From NCBI RefSeq assembly GCF_029689925.1, contig NZ_CP121445.1:2907001-2971000 (forward strand): a stretch of 64,000 nucleotides of DNA, read 5' to 3'. A program made the position numbers and the translations under genes. Source of the DNA: Anaerocolumna sp. AGMB13025 (lineage in GTDB: Bacteria > Bacillota > Clostridia > Lachnospirales > Lachnospiraceae). The notes beneath the pieces were generated by a model, which did no database searches, was not told the origin of the DNA, and saw only the letters and a list, made by a program, of their open reading frames with translations. Position 1 is the stretch's first letter; every line of letters begins with the position of its first letter. Of this stretch, positions 46,574 through 55,914 are shown piece by piece.

Positions 46574-46632
46574 GTGTGCTTTAGCACACTATCAAAACAG
46601 GATGTTGAAAAAACTGCTCTTGTTTTTTCAAC
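46574..46632 (-). other. Two hairpins between potC and potD
   Basis: GTGTGCT/AGCACAC (46574-46589) and the perfect 11-bp GTTGAAAAAAC/GTTTTTTCAAC (46604-46632) lie in the potC-potD gap. Read on the minus strand, the second precedes no T tract, so it may be a processing or stabilising structure. That would allow excess PotD over the channel proteins. Confidence 0.55.
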
Positions 46633-46742
46633 CTAACTTCCATCGGCCGCATAGCAGCAAAAAATAATGGGCGAAAAGAGTATCGGTTTTTTACCGGTTG
46701 TAAGACCCTAATCTTTAACATGAAGCTTTTGTAGAGATGGTT

Positions 46743-47549
46743 TTACCTGTCATTTATTGCTTTCATCGCTTTAACAGGATTTTTTGATCTGTCATTTCTC
46801 CGGTTAATTAATACCAAAAGAATCAGGACGGAGACAAATAAAAGAGTGGACAGGGCATACATCTCCGGTTTGATTCCTTTACGGACCTCCGAATAAATTT
46901 TGGTGGATAAGGTATCAATGGATGCACCTTTTGTAAAATATGTGATTACAAAATCATCCAGTGACATGGTAAAGGCCAGTAAGAAACCGGATAATACACC
47001 AGGAAAAATATCAGGAAATACTACTTTATAAAAGGCATAACTTCTGGAAGCTCCCAAATCAAGTGCTGCTTCATAGGTACTTAAGTTAAGCTGTTTTAAT
47101 TTTGGCATGACACTTAAGATGACATAAGGTATATTAAAGGTAATATGTGCCATAAGGACACTGGAAAAACCCAGGGAATAATTTAAGGCAACAAACAAAA
47201 GCATTAAGGAAATACCGGTTACAATATCTGCATTTAACATAGGAATATTGGTAATTCCCATTAAAACAGCTCTTGGAATCCGCTTCATATTGTTGATTGC
47301 CAGAGAAGCTGCCGTACCGATGACAGTAGCAATCAATGCGGATAATATAGCAATCAAAAGAGTACTGTATAAAGCTCTCATAATGTCATCATCCTGGAAT
47401 AACCGGCTGTACCAGTTAAAGGTAAAGCCGCCCCATTTGGAACGGGATTTCGATTTATTAAAGGATAATATAATCAGGATCAGGATAGGAGCGTAGAGAA
47501 ACAGTAAAATCAGGCCTAAATAAAATTTCGTCAATATCTTTTTTACCAT
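46743..47549 (-). CDS. potC: Polyamine ABC transporter permease PotC
   Basis: An inner-membrane channel subunit of 268 residues with six hydrophobic segments. The family phrase SFNKSKSRSKWGGFTFNWY follows the first helix. The EAA loop reads YEAALDLGASRSYAFYKVVFPD. Its start overlaps the potB stop by seven bases, showing coupled translation. It pairs with PotB. Confidence 0.94.
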   Translation of the reverse strand: MVKKILTKFYLGLILLFLYAPILILIILSFNKSKSRSKWGGFTFNWYSRLFQDDDIMRALYSTLLIAILSALIATVIGTAASLAINNMKRIPRAVLMGITNIPMLNADIVTGISLMLLFVALNYSLGFSSVLMAHITFNIPYVILSVMPKLKQLNLSTYEAALDLGASRSYAFYKVVFPDIFPGVLSGFLLAFTMSLDDFVITYFTKGASIDTLSTKIYSEVRKGIKPEMYALSTLLFVSVLILLVLINRRNDRSKNPVKAMKAINDR

Positions 47550-48361
47550 ACACTTTTGCCCTCCTCTTCCTTATCATATTTTGCCAGCACCGCCATGCTG
47601 ATTAATATAAATACCATTAATACCAAGGATAAACCGGAGCCAGCATTCCAATTATTAATTGTTTTAAATTGCTGTTCTATTACATTGCCGATTAAAACAA
47701 CCTTGCTGCCACCTAATATTTCCGAGATAACGAAGGTGGTAAGGGAAGGAACAAAGACCATGGTAATCCCGCTTATTACGCCGGGAAGGCTTAAGGGGAG
47801 AATAATCTTTGTAAAGGTCTGTACTCCGTTAGCGCCTAAATCCCTGGCAGCATTGGTTATATCATCACTGATTTTTATTAATACATTGTATATAGGCAAA
47901 ATCATAAAGGGCAGAAAATTATAAACCATACCAAATATGATAGCAGATGGTGTATTTATAATATTTATATTAGGAAGATGCAGTATATTCAGGAGTGTGT
48001 TAATAATACCTGTTTTCTCCAATATATTCTGCCAGGCCAAAGTCCTTAATAAAAAGTTCATCCACATGGGAAGAATGAATATCATTACAATAAAGGAGTT
48101 GTTCTTTAATTTCATATTGTGCAGGATAAGAGCCACCGGATAGGCGAGTACCAGGCATAATACGGTACTGATTATGGATAACCGTAAGGAAAGCCAGAGG
48201 GCTTTTCTGTTAATCGGGTCTGAAATCAGAGTCAGATTACGAAAGGTAAAGCCGCCGTCCTGTGAAGTAAAACCATAATAAATAATCATTAGAAGCGGTA
48301 TAATGATAAAGGCAGCCATCCATAGTATAAAGGGAAAGGAAAGCCATTTTTTACTGTTCAT
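47543..48361 (-). CDS. potB: Polyamine ABC transporter permease PotB
   Basis: A channel subunit of 272 residues with six membrane segments. The EAA loop reads [20 protein letters not shown], and the later [23 protein letters not shown] is typical of PotB. The start overlaps the end of potA by 11 bases. It works with PotC, PotA and PotD. Confidence 0.94.
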   Translation of the reverse strand: MNSKKWLSFPFILWMAAFIIIPLLMIIYYGFTSQDGGFTFRNLTLISDPINRKALWLSLRLSIISTVLCLVLAYPVALILHNMKLKNNSFIVMIFILPMWMNFLLRTLAWQNILEKTGIINTLLNILHLPNINIINTPSAIIFGMVYNFLPFMILPIYNVLIKISDDITNAARDLGANGVQTFTKIILPLSLPGVISGITMVFVPSLTTFVISEILGGSKVVLIGNVIEQQFKTINNWNAGSGLSLVLMVFILISMAVLAKYDKEEEGKSVW

Positions 48362-49430
48362 CCAGAATCACCGCCTCTTCATCTTCCGATTCCGGTTTGT
48401 TCATAATCTGAATATCAAAAGGATTCACAGAGATTCCGACTTCACTTCCTACCGGGAAAAGATCTGTGCTGTGAACAAGCCATTCATGACCTCCGGCCAT
48501 GACATCCATTTCATAGTGGACACCTTTAAAAATTAAGGAAGTAACCCGTCCGGTCATTAATCCTTCTGACGGTTTTACCAGATCGATGTCTTCCGGACGT
48601 ATAACCACGTCTACGGGCTGATTCTTTCCAAAGCCGATATCGACACAGGGAAAATTAGTGCCAAGGATATTAACCAATTTGTCTTCAAGCATAGTAGCAT
48701 GGAGAATATTGCTTTCGCCGATAAAGTCAGCTACAAAGGCATTCTTTGGTTCATTATAAATCATCTCCGGGGTACCCACCTGCTGAATGTAACCCTGGTT
48801 CATAACGACAATGGTATCGGACATGGTTAAGGCCTCTTCCTGATCATGGGTTACATAGATAAAGGTAATACCCAGTTCATTCTTAAGACGTATTAATTCA
48901 TACTGCATATCCTGGCGGAGCTTTAAATCAAGAGCACCTAAAGGTTCGTCCAAAAGCAGCACCTTCGGTTCGTTAACGATGGCTCTTGCAATGGCAATAC
49001 GCTGCTGCTGGCCGCCGCTTAAGGAATCGGGAGTACGGTTTTCAAAACCCTCTAGATTAACCAGTTTCAGTGCATACTTAATTTTATCATCTATGTAGGC
49101 TTTGCTTTTTTTCTTTATTTTTAACCCAAAGGCTATATTCTCGGCAATGGTCATATGGGTAAATAGGGCATACTTTTGGAATACAGTATTTAATTGTCTT
49201 TCATTGGGAGGCAGCTTGGAGATATCTTTACCGTCAAATATTACTTTACCCGAATCCGGATTTTCAAAACCGCCGATAATTCGAAGGGTAGTAGTTTTAC
49301 CACAGCCGCTAGGACCTAACAAGGTTAAGAATTCGTTCTCTCTTATATAGAGATTTAAGGAATCCAGTACTGTATTGTTATCATAAGATTTTGTAATATC
49401 AATTAAATTAATCAGTTTGTTGCCAGCCAT
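48351..49430 (-). CDS. potA: Polyamine ABC transporter ATPase PotA
   Basis: The ATPase of the polyamine importer, 359 residues. Walker A is GPSGCGKTT, the signature [14 protein letters not shown], and Walker [14 protein letters not shown]-terminal TOBE domain covers about 270-345. A longer frame to 49601 is open, but ATG 49430 has AAGGAGG at the right distance and the family N-terminus ([13 protein letters not shown]) starts there. It is the first gene of the pot operon. Confidence 0.95.
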   Translation of the reverse strand: MAGNKLINLIDITKSYDNNTVLDSLNLYIRENEFLTLLGPSGCGKTTTLRIIGGFENPDSGKVIFDGKDISKLPPNERQLNTVFQKYALFTHMTIAENIAFGLKIKKKSKAYIDDKIKYALKLVNLEGFENRTPDSLSGGQQQRIAIARAIVNEPKVLLLDEPLGALDLKLRQDMQYELIRLKNELGITFIYVTHDQEEALTMSDTIVVMNQGYIQQVGTPEMIYNEPKNAFVADFIGESNILHATMLEDKLVNILGTNFPCVDIGFGKNQPVDVVIRPEDIDLVKPSEGLMTGRVTSLIFKGVHYEMDVMAGGHEWLVHSTDLFPVGSEVGISVNPFDIQIMNKPESEDEEAVILDEQ

Positions 49431-49470
49431 GTTATATCCTCCTTGGTATTCATAATATAGGAATGACTTT

Positions 49471-50010
49471 CTAGAAATTAGGTGGGGTGGAAATCCATAA
49501 CAGGCTAGCACCTTGCTTTCCGGATGCGGTAATAAAGTGCTTTTTACCGGCTTTATAATAAAAAGATTCACCTTTTTTGGCTTTGAAAGTTTTGTTTCCA
49601 ATATGTAACGTTATGCTTCCGTTTAATACATATCCGAATTCTTCACCTTCATGAGGGTTATCCGGATAAGTGGAACCGCCCGGGTCAAGGGTTAGAAGAA
49701 TTGGTTCCAGCATATTCTTCTGGGCATTGGGAATGATCCATTTTATTTCATTTTTTAGTTCACTGTCATACTTTTGAAAATAATCTGACTTTTTAAAAAC
49801 TACCTGTTCTGCGGTAGGGTCGGAAAAGAATTCCTCCAGATCTGTCCCAAGGCATTGTAGTATATCTACCAGGGTAGCAATGGAAGGGGAAGTTAAGTCT
49901 CTTTCCAGCTGGGATATAAATCCTTTGGACAATTCAGCTCGGTCAGCCAGTTCTTCCTGGGTCAGGCTTTTTAAAACCCGCAGTTCCTTAATCTTTTCTC
50001 CAATCTTCAC
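49471..50010 (-). CDS. XRE-cupin transcription regulator (PuuR-like), probable pot regulator
   Basis: A regulator of 179 residues. The N-terminal helix-turn-helix covers about 1-60 ([21 protein letters not shown]), and the C-terminal cupin domain about 105-175 ([19 protein letters not shown]). This architecture is known from PuuR and from regulators of polyamine and amino-acid genes. It starts at GTG 50010 with AGGAGG. It lies 40 bases upstream of potA in the same direction, so it is probably the first gene of the operon and its sensor. The AT-rich 50020-50110 likely holds the promoter. Confidence 0.9.
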   Translation of the reverse strand: MKIGEKIKELRVLKSLTQEELADRAELSKGFISQLERDLTSPSIATLVDILQCLGTDLEEFFSDPTAEQVVFKKSDYFQKYDSELKNEIKWIIPNAQKNMLEPILLTLDPGGSTYPDNPHEGEEFGYVLNGSITLHIGNKTFKAKKGESFYYKAGKKHFITASGKQGASLLWISTPPNF

Positions 50011-50200
50011 AACCTGCCTCCTTAATAGAAATAAACTTTTAGTTTAGTCTTGCTAAACAAATGCCATAATTTATTATACACGTAATCTTTCCTATGTCAA
50101 TATAATGTTTTGTAAATTTAACGAATAATTCTGAATAAATACAAAAAAATATAAAACCCGCTGCAAAAGCCGTTTAATACCCGGAGAAAACCTGTAAAAT

Positions 50201-50255
50201 CAAGCAAAAAGAAACGTAGAACCGAAAGGGATCCTTCACCTTTGATTCTACGTTC
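50201..50255 (-). terminator. Terminator of aroC
   Basis: On the minus strand GAACGTAGAA (50255-50246) pairs with TTCTACGTTTC (50221-50211), followed by TTTTTG. It lies about 45 bases after the aroC stop. Confidence 0.75.
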
Positions 50256-50300
50256 TTTGTATATAAAGTGTATTATTATAAAAAATCTGGAAAAAGAAAT

Positions 50301-51416
50301 TTAGTTGTTCTTCTGGGGCGTAAAGTATTTCACTATAGCATCCATTTTAGAGGTCATGCTCATAAAAAGCATATCCACTAAGGTTACCGCAGTCATGGCT
50401 TCTACGACAACAACTGCCCGGGGTACTATGATTGGGTCATGGCGTCCCCTGATATTAACTTTAATATTTTCACCGGTTTTGTTAATGGTATCCTGAGTCT
50501 GTGCTATAGAGGGAGTAGGCTTTACACAAGCTCTGAATATGATTTCTGCACCGTCGCTGATACCGCCAAGAATACCGCCGGCATGGTTTGTCATTGTACT
50601 GATATTTCCTGCTTTATCATATTGGAATTTATCATTATTCTGTATTCCGGTCATACCCGCAGCCAGGAAACCAGAACCGAATTCGATGCCTTTTACTGCG
50701 CCGATAGACATAACTGCTTTCGCTAAATTAGCATCCAGTTTATCAAAGACCGGTTCTCCGATGCCAGCAGGCATACCACTTACGATACATTCTATAATTC
50801 CGCCTACGGAATCTAGTTCCTTCATCGTAGTGTCCAAAAGAACCTGAGCCTTTTCAGAGGCGGCTAAATCCGGCATGGCAAGGGGGCTTAATAAAATGTT
50901 CTCTTTGCTGCAGTTTTTATAATCAATGGAGATATCACTTATGGTTTTTGTATAAGCGCAAACCTGTATTCCAAGTTGGTTTAATATTGCCATGGCTACT
51001 GCACCGGCTGCAACCCTTCCTATGGTTTCTCTGCCGGAGGAACGACCACCGCCACGGTAATCCCTGAAACCATATTTCGTGTCATAAGTATAATCGGCAT
51101 GTCCCGGACGATAATAGTTAGCAATATCTGAGTAATCCGCCGAATGCTGACTGGTATTCATTACAATCATGGATATTGGAGTCCCGGTGGTTTTCTGTTC
51201 AAAAATTCCGGACAGGAACTCAACTTTATCGCTCTCATTTCTGGGAGTCGCATATTTGGTCTGTCCGGGTCTTCGACGGTTTAAGTAAGTCTGTACCATT
51301 TCTTCCGTAAGGGTTAAACCGGCCGGACAGCCATCAATCACCACCCCGATGCCTTTGCCGTGGGATTCTCCCCAAGTAGCTATTTTAAACATAGTTCCGT
51401 ATGTAGAACCTGACAT
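50301..51416 (-). CDS. aroC: Chorismate synthase
   Basis: Converts EPSP to chorismate, the last step of the shikimate pathway, using reduced FMN; 371 residues. Family signatures seen are GESHGKGIGVVIDGCPAG near the start, YRPGHADYTY, and RGGGRSSGRETIGRVAAGA. The start is ATG 51416 with GAGGTG six bases upstream; the GTG at 51425 would overlap that site. The gene stands alone. Confidence 0.97.
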   Translation of the reverse strand: MSGSTYGTMFKIATWGESHGKGIGVVIDGCPAGLTLTEEMVQTYLNRRRPGQTKYATPRNESDKVEFLSGIFEQKTTGTPISMIVMNTSQHSADYSDIANYYRPGHADYTYDTKYGFRDYRGGGRSSGRETIGRVAAGAVAMAILNQLGIQVCAYTKTISDISIDYKNCSKENILLSPLAMPDLAASEKAQVLLDTTMKELDSVGGIIECIVSGMPAGIGEPVFDKLDANLAKAVMSIGAVKGIEFGSGFLAAGMTGIQNNDKFQYDKAGNISTMTNHAGGILGGISDGAEIIFRACVKPTPSIAQTQDTINKTGENIKVNIRGRHDPIIVPRAVVVVEAMTAVTLVDMLFMSMTSKMDAIVKYFTPQKNN

Positions 51417-51613
51417 TAGAGTCACCTCGTTTTCTTTTTACGTGTATTTAGACATAGTATATAAGAAAAGATTCGGGTTATCAATATCAATTATGTACAT
51501 TTCAACAAATTATTCATATATTGTAAGGATTGGTAAATTAATTTTAGGCTCTTCCTGAACTAAAATGTTATTTTTAACAGTTTACAATCGATTTAAAATA
51601 CAAGGAGGTTACT

Positions 51614-51838
51614 ATGCCAAATTATTATGACTATAATAGGAGTAATGAATATCCAATACAAAAAAACTCACAAAGTGACAGATATTACGCAGCAGGTGAA
51701 GCAAGAAGAGACCGGAGTGGGAAAGTATCAGATGATTTAATTATAGATGATAATTCCGTGTATGAAATTGACCCGGATTGCTATGAGAAAGTAAAGCAAA
51801 TGAGGCTTAATCAAAGGCAGGATTGGAATAGGAAATAG
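51614..51838 (+). CDS. Small hydrophilic protein, unknown
   Basis: A 74-residue protein with a perfect RBS (AAGGAGG) and its own terminator. It is very polar, with many Tyr, Asn, Asp and Arg, no membrane segment and no cysteine except Cys57. The N-terminus PNYYDYNRSNEYP looks disordered and the C-terminal half may form one helix. I do not recognise a family. A spore- or coat-related role would fit its composition but is only a guess. Confidence 0.65.
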   Translation: MPNYYDYNRSNEYPIQKNSQSDRYYAAGEARRDRSGKVSDDLIIDDNSVYEIDPDCYEKVKQMRLNQRQDWNRK

Positions 51839-51866
51839 AAGATATTAATATATGATTCATAAACAG

Positions 51867-51896
51867 AAAAAAAGCTGCATCAGCAGCTTTTTTTCT
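51867..51896. terminator. Bidirectional terminator
   Basis: AAAAAAAGCTGC and GCAGCTTTTTTT flank a short loop. It serves the small gene at 51614 and, read the other way, the convergent gene at 51934. Confidence 0.85.
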
Positions 51897-51933
51897 TAAG
51901 CTTTTAGTACCGAAGTGACGCAAAGAATAATAA

Positions 51934-52149
51934 TTAGCAGAAGCTATTACCTCCGCATAAGCAAAGGATTAAGATGATCCAGATAATAGAACCACAGCCA
52001 TCATTACATCCATTACCGAAACCGCCTCCGAATAAACCATTATTACCATTGCAACAGCACAGTAAAAGGATTATAAGGATCCAAGAGCCGCCGAACCCTC
52101 CGTTACAACCGTTACCAACACCGCAATTTGTTGCTGCTAAATCACTCAT
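51934..52149 (-). CDS. Cysteine- and glycine-rich small membrane protein
   Basis: Seventy-one residues with ten cysteines and about twenty glycines. Two hydrophobic stretches, WILIILLLCCC and IIWIILILCLC, each follow a Gly/Asn-rich segment, so the protein is an internal duplication of one unit. The RBS AGGAGG is strong. Similar short Cys/Gly-rich proteins in Clostridia are often listed as chorion-like or YjcZ-like; the function is unknown. It could be a surface or spore-coat peptide with disulfides. Confidence 0.7.
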   Translation of the reverse strand: MSDLAATNCGVGNGCNGGFGGSWILIILLLCCCNGNNGLFGGGFGNGCNDGCGSIIWIILILCLCGGNSFC

Positions 52150-52446
52150 GTAAGAGCCTCCTATTTGTTATTACACTGTATCATATGAATTCATGCTTGC
52201 CTCATTTCCTATAATTCTTAAAAAAACATACTGTTTTTATCGCAATTAACGACATAAAAGACTATGACAGGAAAAAAAAGGACAGGTTTTGCTTGTATAA
52301 TAAACAAAGATTCTCTGCATACATTTGAAGGGAGAATAATATAGTTATTAATGTGTTGATAATTATAGGTTATTTTGTTAAATAATTATTTAATTAAAGT
52401 AAATATAATGAATAATGAAAATAAACAGTAAAAAAGTGTTTTCGTG

Positions 52447-52475
52447 TTGTAATTATAGGCGGAATAAAGTATAAT
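52447..52475 (+). promoter_or_regulatory. Promoter of the 2-oxoacid oxidoreductase operon
   Basis: TTGTAA (52447-52452) and TATAAT (52470-52475) are 17 bases apart, 30 bases before the gene. The rest of 52150-52446 is AT-rich with no gene. Confidence 0.65.
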
Positions 52476-52505
52476 ATTTGTTATATTTAGAAAAGGAGGA
52501 AATCT

Positions 52506-54176
52506 ATGTACAATATTTTAATTGGAGGAGCTGCCGGACAAGGAATTGATACGACAGTGGCTATTTTGGAAAAAGCATTAAAGAAATCAGGTTATTATGT
52601 ATTTACAGTAAGAGATTTTATGTCCCGGGTACGCGGCGGTCATAATTTTTCGATGCTCCGGTTTGGAGCGGAAGAGATTACTTCGCATAATGATAAATTA
52701 GACGGTATGATTGCCTTGAATGATGAAACCGTTTCTTTACATAAAGATAAACTGAAAGCAAAGGGGTTTATACTATGTGACAGCAGTTTAAATGCCGAAG
52801 GAACACAGGTGATTAAGCTGGATATGGATCAGATGGCAAAAGACCTGGGTAACATCCGTGTATCCGGCAGTATTGCAGTTGGTGCCGTACTGAAACTATT
52901 CGGAGAATCTTTGGAACATATCAGTGATATCATGAAAACTTCTGTGAAAGAACAATATCTGGAAGTGAATTTAAAAGCCCTGCAAACAGGATATGACAGT
53001 GTTACTGCAAAGTTTACCCATATTGACGGTAACTTTAAGGACTGGATGCTCCTATCCGGAAGCAAAGCCTTGGCTATGGGAGCAATCGCAGCTGGTCTTA
53101 ATTTTTATTCTGCCTATCCGATGTCGCCCTCAACCGCTGTAATGGAATTTCTGGCTTCAAAAAGTAACGAAACCGGTATTGTTGTGGAGCAGGCGGAAGA
53201 TGAGATAGCAGCCATTAACATGGCGCTTGGTGCATCCTATGCCGGAGCAAGAGCTATGACTGGTACCTCCGGCGGCGGGTTCTGTCTTAAAGTGGAAGCT
53301 CTTGGATTTTCAGGAATTGCAGAGATACCCTTAGTTGCAGTGGACGTACAGCGTCCCGGACCTGCAACGGGTCTGCCAACAAGAACAGAACAGAGTGATT
53401 TAAAGTTTGTCATATCAGCCGCACAGGGAGAGTTTCCAAGAATGGTAATTGCCTTAAGAAATCATAAAGATGCTTTTTACCAGACCATCCGGGCATTTCA
53501 CCTGGCAGAAAAATATCAGATACCGGTTATCCTTCTAAGCGACCAATTCTTAGGTGACTCAACGGCAACGGTTGAACCCTTTGATCTAAGCGGTATAGAG
53601 GTTGCCGTACCGGCTGATGCGAAAGAAATCAAGGGAGAATATCTTAGATACCTTATAACGGAGGATGGAATTTCTCCCCGTCTGATCCCTGGCAAATCCA
53701 AACATTTTGTTTCGGCAGACAGTGATGAACACGATGAATATGGTTTTATAACCGAATCGGCCAGTGTACGCAAGGATATGATGGATAAGCGTATGAGAAA
53801 ACTTAAGAAATTAGAAGAAGAGCTGTTAGAACCGGAATTCTTAGGAGCAAAAGGCTGTACGGATTTACTGCTTGGCTGGGGTTCTACCTATGGTCCGCTG
53901 GCAGAAGCAGTTAAGCTATTAAATGAAAAAGAGCCTGGAAAATACGGTGCCTTAATATTTGGCGACATTTATCCTCTGCCGGTTAAAAAACTAACAGAAT
54001 TTAGTGCTATTGCAAATAATATTATCAATGTTGAGCAGAACGCAACAGGACAATTAGCCGAGTTGATACGGGAAAAAACAGGAATTGCCTGCACTTCCCA
54101 TATATTAAAATACGATGGCAGGGAGATTTCTGGAGAAGAGATTGCTCTTGAAATATGGAAAGGAGGTCTGATTTAA
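52506..54176 (+). CDS. 2-oxoacid:ferredoxin oxidoreductase, fused gamma-alpha subunit
   Basis: Oxidatively decarboxylates a 2-oxoacid to an acyl-CoA with ferredoxin reduction; 556 residues. The gamma domain covers about 1-185 (IGGAAGQGIDT, SRVRGGHNF), and the alpha domain about 190-556 (YPMSPSTAVMEF, TGTSGGGFCL). This fusion is typical of KorA-type enzymes for 2-oxoglutarate or branched-chain oxoacids. No ferredoxin-like delta subunit is present. It is followed after one base by the beta subunit. Confidence 0.9.
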   Translation: MYNILIGGAAGQGIDTTVAILEKALKKSGYYVFTVRDFMSRVRGGHNFSMLRFGAEEITSHNDKLDGMIALNDETVSLHKDKLKAKGFILCDSSLNAEGTQVIKLDMDQMAKDLGNIRVSGSIAVGAVLKLFGESLEHISDIMKTSVKEQYLEVNLKALQTGYDSVTAKFTHIDGNFKDWMLLSGSKALAMGAIAAGLNFYSAYPMSPSTAVMEFLASKSNETGIVVEQAEDEIAAINMALGASYAGARAMTGTSGGGFCLKVEALGFSGIAEIPLVAVDVQRPGPATGLPTRTEQSDLKFVISAAQGEFPRMVIALRNHKDAFYQTIRAFHLAEKYQIPVILLSDQFLGDSTATVEPFDLSGIEVAVPADAKEIKGEYLRYLITEDGISPRLIPGKSKHFVSADSDEHDEYGFITESASVRKDMMDKRMRKLKKLEEELLEPEFLGAKGCTDLLLGWGSTYGPLAEAVKLLNEKEPGKYGALIFGDIYPLPVKKLTEFSAIANNIINVEQNATGQLAELIREKTGIACTSHILKYDGREISGEEIALEIWKGGLI

Positions 54177-54177
54177 T

Positions 54178-55023
54178 ATGGATACATTCAGTACATATGA
54201 AACAGCCTGGTGCCCGGGCTGCGGTAATTTTAACATATTAAGATGTTTAAAGACAGCTTTGGAGGAACTTGGTAAAGACCCCTATGAAGTACTTATGGTA
54301 GGCGGTATCGGGCAGGCCGCTAAAACTCCCCAGTATATCAGTGCTAACCGCTTTTGCGGACTGCATGGCAGGTCCCTGCCGGCGGCCGCAGCGGCAAAAA
54401 TTGCCAATGAAAAGCTTACGGTTATCGTGGATACCGGAGACGGTGATTCCTATGGTGAAGGCGGCAATCATTTTATACATAATATCAGAAGGAATGTAGA
54501 TATTACACATTTTGTCCATGACAATCAAATATACGGACTGACAAAAGGTCAGGCGTCCCCGACTTCAGCAGAAGGGCATATCACCGATGTACAGATTAAT
54601 GGGAACAGCAACACCCCTTTTAATCCGATTCTGATGGCAATTTCAGCCGGTGCAGGATTTGTTGCAAGAGCCTTCAGCGGGGATACACAACATCTGGTTT
54701 CAATCATGAAGGAGGCAATCAGTTACAAGGGATATGCATTTGTAGATATCCTGCAGCCTTGTATTAGTTTTAATAAGATTAATACCTTCGGGTATTATAA
54801 GAGCCGGGTTTACCATATTGAAGATGACTATAATCCAGCGGATAAATTAGAAGCCTTTAAAAAGTCCCTGGAATTCGGTGATAAAATTCCGCTAGGAGTT
54901 ATATATAGGGAAGAAAAGGCGGATTTTGACGAGCGAAACCAGGTTCTGAAATCAGGTTTACCACTGGTTGACCGACAGACTTCCAAAGAGGTGGTTCAAA
55001 AATTAATACAGGAATTTGTATAA
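54178..55023 (+). CDS. 2-oxoacid:ferredoxin oxidoreductase, beta subunit (TPP-binding)
   Basis: The thiamine diphosphate subunit, 281 residues. Cluster cysteines lie in AWCPGCGNFNILRC with a fourth one later. The TPP motif is GDGDSYGEGGNHFIH...NVDITHFVHDNQIYGLTKGQ. It pairs with the fused gamma-alpha subunit just upstream, and the start overlaps its end region. The exact oxoacid is not readable; 2-oxoglutarate is the best guess. Confidence 0.92.
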   Translation: MDTFSTYETAWCPGCGNFNILRCLKTALEELGKDPYEVLMVGGIGQAAKTPQYISANRFCGLHGRSLPAAAAAKIANEKLTVIVDTGDGDSYGEGGNHFIHNIRRNVDITHFVHDNQIYGLTKGQASPTSAEGHITDVQINGNSNTPFNPILMAISAGAGFVARAFSGDTQHLVSIMKEAISYKGYAFVDILQPCISFNKINTFGYYKSRVYHIEDDYNPADKLEAFKKSLEFGDKIPLGVIYREEKADFDERNQVLKSGLPLVDRQTSKEVVQKLIQEFV

Positions 55024-55113
55024 TTGGTTGTATAGAACTCATACTAATAATCAGAATTATATAATTATAATTATGTTTTTATTGACATAAATATTATTTT
55101 TAGGAGGAATATT

Positions 55114-55668
55114 ATGGCAGTTAAAAATGCAATGACCAGTGATTTTCTACATTCCGCATACGGCGGTGAAAGTATGGCCCACATGAGGTATTTGACCTGG
55201 GGAGCAGCAGCAGAAAAAGAAGGTTTTCCCAATATTGCTAAATTATTTGAAGCAATATCCTTTGCAGAAAGGGTCCACGCCAATAACCATTATAAAGAAA
55301 TAGGCGGGACCACTGCAGATGCAACTGTTGTAGCCGGAGCAGTATTTGGTACCGGTAAGACCGTTGATAATTTGCAGGGAGCAATTAACGGAGAGCTTCA
55401 TGAAGTGGAACAGATGTATCCAGTTTATCTAAATGCCGCAGAATTTCAGGAGGAAAAAGGGGCACAGCGTTCTTTCCACTTTGCCTTAGAAGCAGAGAAG
55501 ATTCATGCGGATTTATTCAGTCAGGCACAAAACGCAGCAAAAGAGGGAAAAGATATGGAGTTTAACAGTGTATATATCTGTCCGGTCTGCGGGCATACGG
55601 TTCTTGACGGTGCGCCGGATAACTGTCCGGTCTGTGGTGCAAAGAAAGAGATGTATAAGAAATTTTAG
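55114..55668 (+). CDS. Rubrerythrin
   Basis: A peroxide-reducing non-heme diiron protein of anaerobes, 184 residues. The ferritin-like domain covers about 1-140, with Glu/His ligands such as EAISFAERVHANNH, HEVEQMYP and ALEAEKIHADLF. The C-terminal rubredoxin-like domain has CPVCGH and CPVCGA. The RBS is TAGGAGG. It protects oxygen-sensitive enzymes such as HypD and the oxidoreductase, but it is not coupled to them by operon. Confidence 0.96.
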   Translation: MAVKNAMTSDFLHSAYGGESMAHMRYLTWGAAAEKEGFPNIAKLFEAISFAERVHANNHYKEIGGTTADATVVAGAVFGTGKTVDNLQGAINGELHEVEQMYPVYLNAAEFQEEKGAQRSFHFALEAEKIHADLFSQAQNAAKEGKDMEFNSVYICPVCGHTVLDGAPDNCPVCGAKKEMYKKF

Positions 55669-55686
55669 TTGGAATGATAAAGAAGA

Positions 55687-55890
55687 AGAGACTGTTGCAA
55701 AATTGTAAGATTTTGAACTTGGGCTTAGAATGGGGATAATGTTTTTAGAAATTTTGTGTAAAGATTGCGCGAATAGGCGGCTGCATTCTCTTTCTTGCAG
55801 CCATTCGCGCATACTTTACACAAAATTTCTAAAAACATTATCCCCATTCTCTCCCAAGTAATTTACTCTATGAATTTTGCAACAGTCTCT
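55687..55890. repeat. Nested palindrome element, copy 2 (TGTTGCAAAAT family)
   Basis: The outer arms AGAGACTGTTGCAAAATT (55687-55704) and its exact complement (55873-55890) are 18 bp. Inner arms of 37 bp at 55727-55763 and 55814-55850 are also perfect. The centre repeats the GGCTGCA/TGCAGCC hairpin of 28771-28974, in inverted orientation. It lies between convergent rubrerythrin and protease genes and could terminate both. Confidence 0.92.
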
Positions 55891-55914
55891 TTTTTTAGAT
55901 TTTCATGTTCAATT

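Noticed and set aside
55513..55812. Minus-strand frame of 99 codons overlapping rubrerythrin
   Set aside because: Its end is antisense to a certain gene and its start lies in the palindrome.
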